Source: Protula sp. h YS-2021 (taxonomy: Eukaryota > Annelida > Polychaeta > Sabellida > Serpulidae). Taken from it: DNA of 64,000 bases. The stretch is from the NCBI GenBank assembly GCA_949752745.1, contig OX457028.1:8512922-8576921 (forward strand), written 5' to 3'. The translations under genes were made by a program, and so were the position numbers. Shown here piece after piece: positions 47,411 through 61,200 of the stretch. Under the pieces are notes generated by a model that was not told where the DNA came from, made no database searches, and worked only from the letters and a program-made list of their open reading frames with translations. Positions within the stretch are counted from its first letter, which is position 1; every line of letters begins with the position of its first letter.

Positions 47411-50400
47411 TGGTATTAAATGCGACAGCTGGATCATCCACTCTGCCACTTATCCTCATGTCACGCACATATACATTTCTTTCTCTTTTTGCAGAAGAAC
47501 GAACCAAAATGCCCAACATTTCGGTTCGGGGATGATGCTTTAGTCAGAATCCATTTCCAACCCTAGTATTAAAAACTACAGTGTATTCAGGAGTTGTCTT
47601 ACTTTCGAGACAAAGTATGTTTATCACATCTATCATACTAAAGACAAAATTCACCTGTTTTTATTTATTTATATCATCAGTTTATTAAATATTATTATTA
47701 AAATCTAGTGTTTTTTATGTATTGCGTCAAAGTCACGTCTTTCTCATTGCTAGAGTAAATGAGTCATTTTCTTTATTACACAAATTATGCAAACGAAGCA
47801 TTCTATACACACTGACAAAGGACTGTAGTACACCGAAGATAATGTTTGTATTCACCGTTTTCATTAAGTTTGTTTTAGTTTACAAAACCTATAGCTACTG
47901 ATCAATTTCCATGCTTCCTACAATATTAAGCTAAAAAACTTAATGTTTTCATGGATACTTTATTATGCATAGATACCACATTAGGATTGAATATCTTATT
48001 AGGCTTGGGTACTTTATTTTCTTTGGATATCTTTTAGGTTTGGATATCTTATTAGCTTGGTTCCAGTTCTCTTCTAAATGTGACTTCTTCCTGTGAGGTA
48101 ATATAAAGTGTCTTTTAAATATTTCTGCCACCGTAGCAATGGTATGAAGAGAAATACATAATAAGAAAACTACTGAGCGGTACAGGCATCTAGTAACCAA
48201 ATAGAGCCCCCACAGAAGCTCTTTCATGTTGCTAAAGGCTTTGCGTGTTTAGGCTTTAAGAGAAAATTGACAATAATCAGCTGGCTAATAGGGTAATGAT
48301 TTAATAAACTAGAACTGATGGAAGATAATGGGCTTAACTCAATTTGTCTTAATCTTGACAGCCGTTAGCTGCAGAGTGATGTTGGGAGATGCTTCTTATG
48401 CTATGCTTATTACAAGAAAGGTGTGATATGAGTGTATGTACATATAACTAGCTTACGTTCACTTTAAGTAAATAAATATTGTTGCTGAGAAAAGACCTAC
48501 ACACGGCGCTTCAAAAATCGCATGTTTATTGCAATTACACAACAGCCAAAATCTCACATTTTGTAAGGCAACGATTGTAGATAAGTAATAACCATACTAC
48601 AAGTACTCATAACCATATTCAAGAATGATCCAGCAAACAAATATTTAGTTTCCTCTATTTCTTTGATGTAGCTTTTGAGAAAGAAATCTAAGACATCAAA
48701 GTCCAAATGTCCTAACAAGATTTAAGAAGGAGTGTTGTCTAGTAAGAGAGAAAAACAGCGATGTTTTATTGCAAACTCAATTCTAGATATCAATCTAAAG
48801 TACAGTCCAAGAAACTGTGCCATTTACAAGAGCTTATAGTTGCAGCTTTGAGTTAACCTGGTGCACACTTTGAGTGCCTTTCCAAACACAGTACTGGTTA
48901 AAGAAACGATGCCTGTATCGCCCTAAAGCATCACCAATTAGGTGGGATTTGAGGACGCACTTGATGTAAAGAGATGGCATGGACTTTTTGAAGCCGACAC
49001 TCCCTTTCCATGCAACATAAAACAGGCCGTGCCGTTATCGCTCACTTAATGGAATCAGTAGACCTCGCTTAAGTAGGAGTTTTGCTTTTGACCACTTTAC
49101 TTTTTTCACTAAAAGTAGCTTTCCTGAATTCAATTTTAAAAGCAACCGTGTGGGTGGCAGAAAAGAAGGGGCTTTGGAGATTATAGTACCGGTTGGTTGA
49201 AAATAGCGCCAATCTAAATGCGTAGGTAAATTCCGAAGAACAAACAAAGTAAATTGTTCCTTTATAACCTGTCTTGTTTAGTATATGAAGAGAAGTGCGT
49301 CCAAACTGTTTCACTTTATGAAAAAGTCACTTCTGTGGTAACTTGTGAAGAGCTTAATGCGTCTTTAGTGTGCTCTTGTATGATAATAAGACGACAAATG
49401 AAGCAATCTAGACATCAAAAGCGAGCACTCAGCCAATACTGTTAACAAGATACGTCTAGGCCACAGTCACACTGAGTTATTGAAGTACTCTTTAAATGAA
49501 GAACTAACGAATACAAAATGTTAATAATACAGGCGTTTAGCAAATGATCAAAGAAAAAGATATAGTTATGTTCTGGAAATAGTGAAAACTCTTTTTGTCT
49601 TGACCTTGCTCTAAGTGCGGAAACGACGATGTAACAAATTTCCAGATTTTACGACAACAAAGTTGTTTACACAGAGTATCAGTGAACCGTGATTAAAAAG
49701 TTACGTGATTCTTGAACAGCATTTGACTTTACATCAAAACTCATGGGATAAACCCAATCAGGAATTAAGACATCCCGGAAATAAAACCACTTCTCCTCAC
49801 TCCCGTTCCTATTTACACCTCATTGTAGAGAAACCAGGAAATATGACCATGTTAGACTATTCCTGCAGGCGGTCTTATTTACGGAGACCTTTTTATATCC
49901 TAGAGACCGCATTATATGTGTTCAATGTTATGCAATTACAGTTTCCCTAAAGTTTTTAGACAAACGAGGTCTGTCAAGATAAATATTGTCTGTTTATTGT
50001 TGACATTTCTCAACTAGCTTTATCAAAATCAATGCTGTCTAATTACTTTAAAAATCAACTGGTTTTGTTAAATAAATGCAGTGCGATAACTGTTGACATT
50101 TCTCCGGTATTTTTAAACAGCTTTTGTTTTCTTACCCGTTGTTGCCTAAACAGGGCGATTGTGAGATAGCCCATGCTATTGCTTCTGTAAACTATAATAT
50201 TCAGTATGCTTACATTTAAATATAGCTCCACGGCCTTTAATCCACTGTAATCTTGTGACCCCAGGGTAAAATTATGTTGTTAGAAGGAAACTTTTCCCAA
50301 GTACAAGTAGCCTGTTTTGACAAAAACATAAGTGTAGTTGTGACATTATTGTATCAGCGATTGCTTAATTTGTTTTTTGAAGTAGTTTTGTGAAATGTTG

Positions 50401-51589
50401 GTACTTATGTTTGGATATAATGAGCAACTACTTCCTTTAGGGGCAAAGTCGCCTTGCAGAATTCGTTATACACCTACAATGCGAATGTTATCGTCATGGT
50501 GTTAATGTTGAACTCGAGGTCACGGCACAATCCAATTGCAATCAAGTGTAACAAAAATAGCCTCGACCACCACAAGCTTGTTTTGAGTGCACAGTTACAA
50601 AAGTAATTATAATTTCAAATATAGAATTGAATTAACAATCTAATAAAGTCTGATTGAATTTAGACACATTTTAGTGGAATCTGAGCTTTCTAAATCTGTT
50701 TTGAAATTTGTAAATATTTGTTTTACATTTTAATTTTGTAAAATTTTGATTTTGTAAATATTTAAATTGTTCACATCTAACATTAAATTAATATCTACAG
50801 ATATCAGATAACTATCTCATTACTTGTGACATTCAGAATAAAAAACAAAACCGAATCGTAAGTCGAAACCGATTCATCCGTCATACCGAAAGTTCAAGGG
50901 TTGGGATATCGACAGTTTCAAGTCTGATCTTATTTTTTACTTAGTTGCACTGACGCTGATGTGGCAGTATCCGCATATAACGAATCCATACAGAGTATTG
51001 TAACCAATCATGCACCTGTTGTACAGAAACGTGTCTTAATTCGCCCAAACACTCAATGGAACACTGCTAATGTTCCTCGTCATTTTGACGCAGGTTCGAG
51101 AGAAAGGAAGAGCGCTCTGAACTAGAATATGGAGCATGTTGCACGTGTGTCAGTTTCTTAGTAGAAGTTTCATCTAACCAAGTTCTTGAATCACATCATG
51201 ATGAGAAACAACTGTTTAATGTTATAAATCTCTTCTGAATTGAAAAAAAAAACACTCTACCATTAAATATACCCAAGTACAAAATGTCACAACTGTTCTA
51301 GGATTTCTTTATGATCAAAATCATTAAGATACGCAACGACAACTCTCACTCAGAAAGAACGGGATTAATGAAAGATAACCGCTTCGGTTAAAAAATGAAA
51401 TGAAAGGCATTACTTCGGTTAAAAATGACATCATATAAGCTCATAATAACAAGAAAATGGTTGAACTTGTGTTATTAAATTTAAGTATTTTTAGATTTAA
51501 ACATCATTGTGGGTATTTAAGCATTATTGTGAATCAAATTGTGCATAAAATCATGTCTATCTAACAGATATCAGTGAAGTCTCATAAAC
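47411..51589. other. Long AT-rich stretch, nothing recognised
   Basis: About 4.2 kb without a coding motif, tandem array or clear element. Frames at 47949-48227 (-), 49035-49314 (-) and 49705-49950 (+) have no recognised features. It is the least repetitive non-coding block in the window and may hold regulatory sequence of the cholinergic locus, but no specific site is called. Confidence 0.45.
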
Positions 51590-52530
51590 GGCGTGTGCTC
51601 AGAAACGGCTGAACTTAAATTTGGTGTGGATCGGTCCTAGGGCTGATGCTCTTTACCTTATATGTTAGTCCGCTTGCGGATATCGGCGTTCAGAATTATC
51701 TCATGTCGCCTTTTTATGCTGACGAATAGTCAGTTATATGTGGCTTTCATAAATAATAACTATGATTGAAGTCGATTAGAAGTACGTATTTGCAAATTCA
51801 GTTCATGGATGGCCGTTAATATGTTGAAACTGAACGAGGACAAAACGGAGCTAATTTGGATAGGTTCAAAATTTATCAATTTTTCCCATCTTTCCATGTT
51901 AGTACGTAGCTCTGAAATTGAATCTAGCAATGTAGTTAAAAGTTTAGATGCCATTTTCGAACAAGATATTCTATGCAGTTATTTGTTGATTCAAAGATTA
52001 AGTTTGCATTATTTTACCTGCGCAACACATTTCAAATTCGCCGATACTTAACACCATTGGTAGTAAAACTCCTGAAACATGCATATATAATCTTTGGATT
52101 AGAACTTTTCAAATAATCTGCTTTATGAAATACCGAAATATCAAAGCCAAAAGTTGGAATTAGTTCAGAATACCGCTTCTAGTTATGAGTTATGATCATG
52201 TGACAAAGTTGTTAAGAGAACTACATTGGCTTCAAATTTTAAAAACGCATACGTAATAAGGTGTTTTTTTTAGTGCTTAAAGCCTGAAGTGAACTTTTAG
52301 TTGGATATCAACTATCCAGACGACTTACAAGACAGATATTTAATTGCTGAAAATAAAACTGCTTATTCTTGCGGTACTAAAACGTTCGGTAACTATGCAG
52401 CACGCCAATGGAATGCCTTATGAATATCAATTAGAGGTAATGACAGTTTACTCACTTTTAAAGAAAGATCTTCAGACGTGTTTATTTATAGAACATCATG
52501 CTTATTGTATGATGTTTCGTTAATTTTTCA
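51590..52530 (+). mobile_element. Decayed LINE reverse transcriptase
   Basis: Fragments in changing frames follow the order of a Jockey-superfamily RT. SVLG..LFTLYVSPLADI covers 51640-51690. FYADE (51714-51728) stands where the catalytic FADD/YADD belongs, with the second Asp changed and a stop next. MAVNMLKLNEDKTELIWIGS (51809-51868) follows, then a KLLRELHWL segment near 52215, RTFGNYAARQWNAL near 52385 and TFKERSSDVFIY near 52460. Several stops and frameshifts make it non-functional. Confidence 0.75.
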
Positions 52531-52940
52531 CCGTGATCCTCATCAGTAATGTCGTGACAAGCCGTTTTAGCTTAAATGTTTACCTTTTAGACTTCTTAGC
52601 AGTTACACCATATTGTCAATTCCACGCACTGCTTAAATGTAATGAGCTTAAAGCGTTAATTATATTGAGCGCAAAATAAGTTGCACATAATAATAATAAT
52701 ATAGTTATAACAATTATAATAATGATGATACTAATAATAGTAATATCTGATAATCAATTATAAACATCGTAAGCTCAATGAAAGATATTAGAAATTCAAA
52801 TAAAAATGAATAAATAAAGACACGACCAACTATGGCGAAATAAAATTGCAGATACCAATACTCTTTACTAGAACAATGAAATATTCCGTGGTTATTGGCT
52901 TCATGTCCATTCAATAATTAAATAACTATATTTAATGTGT
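52531..52940. other. Non-coding, nothing recognised
   Basis: AT-rich sequence with short ATA runs at 52690-52745. Confidence 0.5.
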
Positions 52941-52954
52941 AGATTGGGATAAAA

Positions 52955-53200
52955 TCCCCCGTATTCAGGATATGATCCGTACCGTGTCTACGCATTCAGA
53001 AGCGGCATATTCAGAATAAGATCCATACCGTGTTTACGCATTCAAAGGCGGCATTTTCAGGATAAGATCCATACTGTGTCTACGCATCCAAAAGCGGCAT
53101 TTTCAGGATAAGATCCGTACTGTGTCTAAGCATCCAGAAGTGGCATATTCACAATAAGATTCATACTGCGTCCACGTATTCAGAAGCCGTGTAAACCCAT
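52955..53200. repeat. Tandem repeat, about 46 bp, five copies
   Basis: Units share CAGGATAAGATCCGTACTG, TGTCTACGCATTCAGAAG and GCGGCAT, with scattered substitutions. Confidence 0.85.
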
Positions 53201-53324
53201 CACTGGTAACGCAAGGATTACTTATTCCGTCGTACAATGCTTTTCTCATCACATGTATTTATTGAAGAAAGCTAAATAATTCTGCAAGCTTTCATTATCA
53301 TTATCGCAAATTCATTGTCGTATT

Positions 53325-53658
53325 CCAGGCACATTTCCTCGTATTTCACTCACAACCACTCGTATTTCAGTCACACATCCTCGTATTTCACTCACACCCC
53401 CTCGCATTTCAGACACACTTCCTCGTATTTCAGGCACACTTCCTCGTATTTCACTCACACCCTCTCGTATTTCAGGCACACTTACTCGTATTTCAGGCAC
53501 ACCTCCTCGTATTTCAGGCACACTTCCTCATATTCCAGGCACACTCCCTCATATTTCAGGCACACTTTCTCGTATTTCAGGCACACTTTCTCGTATTTCA
53601 GGCACACTTTCTCGTATTTCAGGCACACTTCCTCGTATTTCAGGCACACTCCCTCGAA
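53325..53658. repeat. 21-bp minisatellite, about 16 copies
   Basis: The monomer reads CACACTTCCTCGTATTTCAG plus one G. Left-end units carry TCACTCA in place of TCAGGCA. A seven-codon period keeps frames open on both strands. Confidence 0.95.
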
Positions 53659-54605
53659 GCCTTTTAAAAATAAATAAATGAATATTATGGCACAATATTC
53701 AACAAAACGAAAGAAACAGGCATTTACAAAGGGAAAATAAAAGTATATTTAATTATTTTTAAGGGAGTACACATATTTTGACTCTGTAATTGTATAGGGT
53801 GTTCCTGTTTTAGGAGAAAAATACCATATTAATCGAACTGAATAAAATGCATCCAGTCCTTTGGCAGCAACTGTCTGTCATTCGGGCTCATTTATGTCTA
53901 ATGGTAGCGGTCAAATCGAACAATAATGGAGTGATCTCGGGTAGATTAGCCATAAAAAAACACGTTTTTCAGGATTTCCTGTTGAATTGCTCGCACTGTA
54001 AAAGTCGCAAGCTTTCATTAATGTGGCACATGGTATGGAGATTTCCTCTCTTTTTTTTTTTTTTGATATACAAAACTGTAAGGTTATCATTAGAATTTTT
54101 GCCAAATCTTTGCCTTGATTTCATACAAGTTGAGCCTGACAGAGGCGCGAATAAGTTACAAGATTTTTCCTAACTCTTGGGATTCTTCACACCAAAACTC
54201 TATAGCCAATTTTTGGTGGTCACCTTCGTAAATATACAATGAAATTGTATTCTGTACTTCTGTCGCTTCCGTTCTAAAACAGTTGAAACGAGAATATCTG
54301 TATTTTATCTTAGTTAGCCTAAAATATGAGACCTTAATTTATCACAAATCTGATGATTTTTATCTCCCCGTATTCGTAGAAATCACATCGAAAAACTGTC
54401 CAGTTCGCTTTTGAGGAGTGGATTACGAAAGTCCTATTCCTACATCTACATACGTCACTTAAACTTCAACCCTGTAGGGTAAGAAAATCTATGTTAAAAT
54501 GGAGTGCGAAGTCGAAAAAGTACATAAAACATTCGCGAACCTTTAAGATCGTGCCAGTTAGGAATGTTAAACGAATCTCTTTCTGGCCTTTACTCACCAC
54601 ACCCA
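53659..54605. other. Non-coding, nothing recognised
   Basis: The 108-codon frame at 53847-54173 passes through a T-rich tract and has no recognised domain. Confidence 0.45.
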
Positions 54606-54617
54606 CTCCCACCCCCC

Positions 54618-54627
54618 CCTCTCTCTC

Positions 54628-54714
<87 letters not shown>

Positions 54715-54728
54715 CTCTCCCTCTCTAG

Positions 54729-54777
<49 letters not shown>
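54618..54777. repeat. (CT)n microsatellite
   Basis: About 160 bp of CT dinucleotides with CCC, GCT and AGCTG interruptions. Confidence 0.95.
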
Positions 54778-54778
<1 letters not shown>

Positions 54779-54979
54779 CTCGTTCTTTGTTTATCCAGGG
54801 TATTACGTCTTGCAGAGCGACATGTACAGTCTTTAAAATTGATAATCATGGTAATCCCATCATTTTGCTGGCTGGTCAATGCAGTCACATTGAGGCCCTT
54901 TCTCTCTCATGTAGAGACCCATGCAGTTAAGGTCCGAGTGAGCAGGGCTCTGAAAGGGCATGTGTCTGGCCTCACATGA

Positions 54980-55262
54980 GGAAGTGCTGGTGTCAAATGA
55001 AAGCGACAGGCCCTCTGATGAAAACGACGGGCCCTCAGATGAGAACGGCGGGCCTCAAATGAAAAAGGCGAACCTCAGATGAAAACGGCGGGCCTCAGAT
55101 GAAAACGACGGGGCTGAGATGACAGCGGTGGCCCTGAGATGACAACAGCGGGCTTTAGAGGGAAAAGGAGGGGCTCAGATGAAAACGACTGGCCCTCAGA
55201 TGATAACGGTGGCCCTCAGATGAAAAGGCGGGCCTCAGATGAAAACGGCATGCCTCAAATCA
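54980..55262. repeat. Degenerate minisatellite, about 20-24 bp
   Basis: About 12 units of GGCCTCAGATGAAAACGG with CCC, TGA and indel variants. Confidence 0.85.
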
Positions 55263-57211
55263 CATTAACGACCAAGAACATTACTTGATTGTACAAGCAA
55301 TTGACATTTAATGCTCGTGGAAATGAAACATACAGCACGTGTATCGGTGGTAAACTGTGGTTGGTGTGATATCTCACAATGATATATGCATAACCCATAC
55401 GCTTTACTACATATGGTCACCATATGTTAAATATATGGCCAAAAATATATTAAATCAATTTATCGAAAGATTCTTTGATGATGTGGAAACATTTAAACGT
55501 GGTGTAAAGTTGATATTTAGTTGTAAATATGTTATTATGCATACGATCATTTATTGAATAACTTTTGTAAAGTCCACACAGAAATTATATGCTCATCACG
55601 TGATAATAATATAGTCGTCGTATCTTCAATGCAGGTTATCATATGGTTTTGACATTACTTAACAACATAATCAACACGGAGTTGGCTGAATTCAGTAAGC
55701 ATATGGTCCTCTGTTTCCCATTAAATAACGTGAATAGAAACGTTTCGTAAAATACGTTTACCATATCTTGATGACGTTTTCCATATTGTGACAGTGTTCA
55801 CCATATGGTCATGACGTTTACCATATGGTGATAGTGTTTACCATATGGTGAGCTTTGTGCCACAAAACTGACAGGGCGAAACTAAGGGTCTTGTCAAACA
55901 CGATTCTTGCCAAAAAGAAAAGAAGTCCTTTTTCTCCTCCCAATTTAACACGATAATAATAACCTAACTGGCCAGGGATCCTTTTGATTTTTTTCGGAAT
56001 AAATTAGACCTGGCTTGGCCTTGGCCAAAACCAATAATATGTTGCTACTTCGGAGCATCTGCTCTGTTTCTGGATGAAAATGCGAAAGGAGCGAACTCCA
56101 AATTTTAGGATGAATTTCTTCTCTGAAAGGGTCATTTTTAGCTTTAGTACTTTTTCTGCCTTCAAGGTAAATCTTATTTACTGTAAATTGTATATACCCG
56201 GCCAACTGGTCGTTTTTCTTTTCTCTTTTTTAACTTCTTTTTCAAATCGTTTTTTGCGATTGACCCGTCCGGGGATAAGAAAAAGGGTCATTTTTTTCTC
56301 ACCAAAACATCTTCACAAGAGTTAGATTCCATGTTTTTCTTTTTCAAATTGCCTTGAACAAAAATGCATGTGCTTTAAGTAATGCTTATACAGTAGATAC
56401 TTCTCCCCTCAGACCAACAGGTTCATCTACGACACACTGCGTTCCCATACTCGACGTTTTAATGTAACGTTTCTTTTTTCATTGCTGTTCGTTTTCTTTT
56501 TTTTAATGGCTATTAAAAATGAAGTTGTGTAAACTGGATTTATCCTAATGCGCCATTCAGGATCACAGTCCTGCAGAACACAAGACTTCAGTCTTAACTT
56601 CTAAGGGTAGGGAGGCCGTTCAGGAATTGCGACCTCCCCTCCCCGCCCCCACCACCCCTAACTTCGAAAAAATTAGACTAACAGCCGTGTTTTGAGAGCG
56701 ATTTTTTTGCAGTTGACCAAAACCTGAATCCGCAATTGGAGTATGCCTTCACAAAATCGAAACAACCAAATCCGTATTGTGAGGATATCCGGGCTTGCTT
56801 CTAGAATACCGTTATCTGAAATGGAGTCCGAGAGTGCCCGTGAGATAACCAAAATCACACTCTGGTCGTTACGAAAAATGCGCAAAAATGCAGTGTTTTG
56901 ACCACAAATGAACAAAAAAATGAAAGTAAAAAACTATAATAGTTTTTAGTTTACTTTAAAGACCAAAAGTGTGATTCGGTGCATGGAATAATTTTTTTTT
57001 AAATGTGTTAATGTTGAACCTTAAGATGCAACAGCGGACTTGATATTTTGGCTGAGCTATCTTACATTTCCCCAATTCAAATGTGGCTTGTATAAAACTT
57101 CCCAGAAACAGAAACGATCTAACATAAAAAAACAAAACAAACAAAATTAGCAGACATGCTTTTTAAATAGACATTGGCTCTACAGTCACTCTTTCGTTTC
57201 ATTCGAAACAG
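55263..57211. other. Non-coding; CATATGGT clusters
   Basis: Several CATATGGTGA / TTTACCATATGGT repeats lie at 55770-55850. The rest is AT-rich. It probably ends the long intron upstream of the first ChAT coding exon. Confidence 0.5.
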
Positions 57212-57245
57212 GTTGACTGCGAAGAATCGCTGGCAGGAGCGAGAA

Positions 57246-57347
57246 ATGGCGTCGTCATCGAGAGGGGCTATAAGCCAAGCAGTTCGTCAATATGTAGAGA
57301 GAGTAGCCTCTCAAGATCTTGAAGAATTCCCCGAGTGGAACTTACAA
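57246..57347 (+). CDS. ChAT: ChAT coding exon 1
   Basis: 34 codons, MASSSRGAISQAVRQYVERV to FPEWNLQ, ending CAA|GTGAGT in phase 0. CGAAACAG at 57211 is a plausible acceptor, so the exon probably begins at 57212 with 34 bases before the ATG. The frame stays open upstream of the ATG (TAKNRWQERE), so an N-terminal extension from an earlier exon is possible. The N-terminus is poorly conserved in the family; assignment rests on its in-frame join to exon 2. Confidence 0.7.
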
Positions 57348-58182
57348 GTGAGTGTGAAATTTTCCTACTCTATAATATCTAATTAGAAGTAATGGTTAAT
57401 CCGATGTCGCTGTGACGTCACTTGTTAGGATTTTTCGTAAAAGTGGAGTCGAAACAACGTAGCAACGTCGCTGCCGAAGTGATCTTAAAATAACGTTCTT
57501 CAGACGATGCATTACGACAAAAATGCGTCGTCAAAGCAGCGTGATAACGTCGCCATAAAAGCGACGCATCAAAAGGACTGAGTCAAAGTGAAACGACGTC
57601 GTTAAAATATCGTAGCAAAGGAAATATATAGTTGTTGCTCGCATAGGTTATTTTTATCGGTTGCAAACGTGGTTGGGCACTTGGTTCAACAAATGCAATG
57701 CCACGTTGTTTGAACATCGAAAATGGGGCATTACAGCTCCGACCTTGCATCGAAGGTGTAAAGAAAATTTCGCTCTCCGAAGTTTTTTTCTTCATTTTTT
57801 ATTATAGGGATAGATCATGGAGCTGAGTGCCTTGTATGGGATTCGAGCACGAGGGAAGGCCTGTGAACGAGCCGTGCAGCGGTGAGTTCATTGACCTTCC
57901 ACAAGTGCTTGAATCCCATACAAAGCACGACTGCAGCAGGACCTATCCCTATTATAACACAAACAAGCAAAATCGATTCATAGATAGCGGAAAATAGCCA
58001 AAAGCTCGAGATTTTGCTCGAAAGTTTTTCACGGTATTGTCCTGCGCGCGCGACACGAGTGTCACATAGAAACTTGCGCAATGAAAAAAAAAAAAACGTT
58101 TTACGTCACAAAGCCATCCTCATAGTATCTTGGAATCTTTATTACATTATTATTATTATTTTTATTATTATTATTATTATTA

Positions 58183-58259
<77 letters not shown>

Positions 58260-61200
58260 TTTATTGACTGTTTTTTATAATGCGCTTATTTAGCATTGCA
58301 CTAAGCGCTACCATAACATACAATATATAATTAAAATAAGACATGCGATGATGTACTACTGGAAACTATAATATTATAACATTGAGTTTAACCCAATTAC
58401 TAAAAGAAAACATTTAAAATAATTGAATAATCAATGACTAGAACTAAGGATCACAGTTGTAGGCTTGTCTAAAATAAAATGTTTTGAGATCTCTTTTGAA
58501 CAAAAATAGCGATGGCTATCTCGTATACGTTTTGGCAGTTCGTTCCACGTTCTTGGGCCTGCAAGCTCGAAAGCCCTGTCACCGATTTTAAGATTAGTTT
58601 TTGGCACTTAAAGAAGGTTGTCGCTAGATGCACGTGTCCTAGTGGTGGGGCAGGATGTAGCGTATCCGATAGGTATTCGGGTGCGGTGTTATCCAGGCAT
58701 TTATACACAATACAGGAGAGCTTGAATTTAATTCGAAATTCGATCGGCAGCCAATGAAGTTTCTTACATGCCAAACTAACACTATCCTCTCTCCCACATT
58801 TAAAGATTATACGGGCGGCACAGTTCATAATACTTTGAAGCCGCTGAATGAGATATTTTGGCAGGTTAATGTAGACCGAATTACAATAATCTAGACGGCT
58901 AATTACCAGAGCATGGACTAAAATCTTGCCCATTGTTTTTCTGTGAATTGGCTTTGTGACTTTTGTACGCGATTAGAGCACGCTGACGGTTTCTTATCAT
59001 TTCTTTCTACGGGGGTGCATTACTCAATTGGTGCGTGTTATAATGACAATTAAAGCACTATGTGTCACCTTGAGACCGTTCTGAGGTCACAAATCGAAAA
59101 ACAACGTCGTTACGACATCGCAACGATGTCGGATTTCAATTACGAACTTCAGAATTTTGCTACCACGTGACTCTGTTACGTGGTAGCAAACTTACGACTG
59201 CCCAAGTGTCTTCGTAAAAAGAAGCGACCACGACAGGGTGGAGCCCCCGACAAAATTGAATGTCTACAGAGCCCTTGATCAATTAATGCTGGTATTGTCT
59301 TGCAAACGGAACACAACGTACCTCACGTCAATTCCGATTAAGTACGCAAACATGCACTTGCATAGAGATGTGAATGGAGGGCGTCGGGGTCTGGTTTATT
59401 CAGTTCACTTGATCACTATGGATGTTTTTGCATTCTGTTTCCAATTCTTGCCCACCTCTCCACCCCTCCCCTCCCACTTTTTTTCACTGCTGATGCTATT
59501 GCTGATGTCTTAACTGTCTCCGGTGCATATTTTTATAGATAGATAACATCATTTCCAACATGGCACCTTCAATGAAGCCATGATTTTTTCCTCTTTCTTT
59601 TATTTATTTCAGGCGCCATTACCCAAGCTGCCAGTCCCCGATTTAAAAGAAACATTGAAGAAATACTTGCTGTCTATAAAAGCAGTGGCACCACCGGAAA
59701 CGTACGAAAAGACCCGAGTGCTTGTTGACAAGTTCGGCGAGGAAGGCGGAGAGGGAGAAGAACTGCAATACAAATTACAACAATATGCAGAAAGCCAAGA
59801 ATGCTGGGTAGAGTTTTTTTTAGAGAAACCCAATTTAACCTCACCTTTTTCTCTAATATTTTTCAGAGTATTTTCCTTCTCAGTAACCGGGAGGTTTTCT
59901 CTTGTTCTAGAGTTTTCTTTCTTAAAACCCATGGCTAGTATGGAGATCATGAAAAAAAGTAAAAATTTGATATAATCTGATTGGTTAGTTTGGTTATAAA
60001 TGCTAATGCAGAGCCGTGTGAAAAACGGGCCTTTTTTGTTGAACTGGGCAATATGTAGCAGAGTGTGAGTTAAACATGGAATATTATTTACCAGTAGAAA
60101 TGTGGATCTAAACATTTTCGTAAATGGTCAATAACATATTCATGTTGACTCCATATAGGTCAAATAATTGCTTTTTTACTGACTTAACTGGCGTATTGAT
60201 TATAAATAACGGCAACATGCATCGAATTTTGCATTTCGGTCAACATTGGAAAAAAACAGTGACTTCGGAATCGGCCAAACATATTACAGCATTTACCTAT
60301 GTAACAATGCTAATGTTTCTACGACTCCTGACAGGCATACGACATGTGGCTGGAGGACATGTACATGCGGAATCCCTTAGCACTTCCGGTCAACTCTAAC
60401 CCAGGCATGGTGTTCCCTCGGCATCTGTCCAATCACTTTACAGATGAGAGACAACAGTTAAAATTTGCAGCAAAACTTATCTCTGGCATTCTAGACTACA
60501 AAGGAGTTTTGGACACGTATGTTTACGTTTGTTTACGTATGTTTACGTTTCTGCCATTTCTATTAGAGTCACTTCTCGGCAGGCACACCACGTGACAACG
60601 ACGTCGGAACGCCAAAAGGCGTCCAAATGACGTAAAAAAAACGACATATTTCGAAGTTTGAAATCAGAAACAGTTCAACGTTTTCCTAACATTTGATTTT
60701 AAAGTTGCATAGTCAATCAACACATCAACCTGCCTGCCCGTTTCACTTTGTCATCCTTCAGTTTTAACATGTTGAGTCAGAATACACTTGAAAAAAAAAT
60801 AACCAAAACCGTTACAACTCAAAACGGCCATTGCAATTTTAGATTTTTGATGCAAAAACTATGTATGACTATTTACTGCACAGACGATCGTTACCGATTG
60901 ATCGAGCTAACACTCGGGAGAAAGGGCAACCACTATGCATGGAGCAGTATTACCGTCTCTTCCCGTCATACAGAGAACCCGGCGATCCGCTGGATAGCTT
61001 GAAGCAGCCCGGGAATAGCACACACAGGCAGTACGTCATCGTGGCCTGCAAGAACCAGGTATCACAGATCTCGCCCGCAACTAACAATAATAATCGTGAT
61101 AATAATAACAACAACAACAATAATAATTGCACAAATAATAACAAAAATCAAATAATAATGCAACTAATAATAATGATAATGATATTATTAACAATTGTCA

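Noticed and set aside
53847..54173. 108-codon frame as a small gene
   Set aside because: It crosses a T-rich tract, has no recognisable domain, and nothing in its context supports expression.
57174..57245. ChAT start at 57174
   Set aside because: The codon is TTG, and the segment lies across a likely splice acceptor at 57211. The ATG at 57246 is preferred.
59808..59975. Continuation of ChAT exon 2 beyond 59807
   Set aside because: Although the frame stays open, the residues lose family character at the GTAGAG donor, and the family sequence resumes exactly at 60335.
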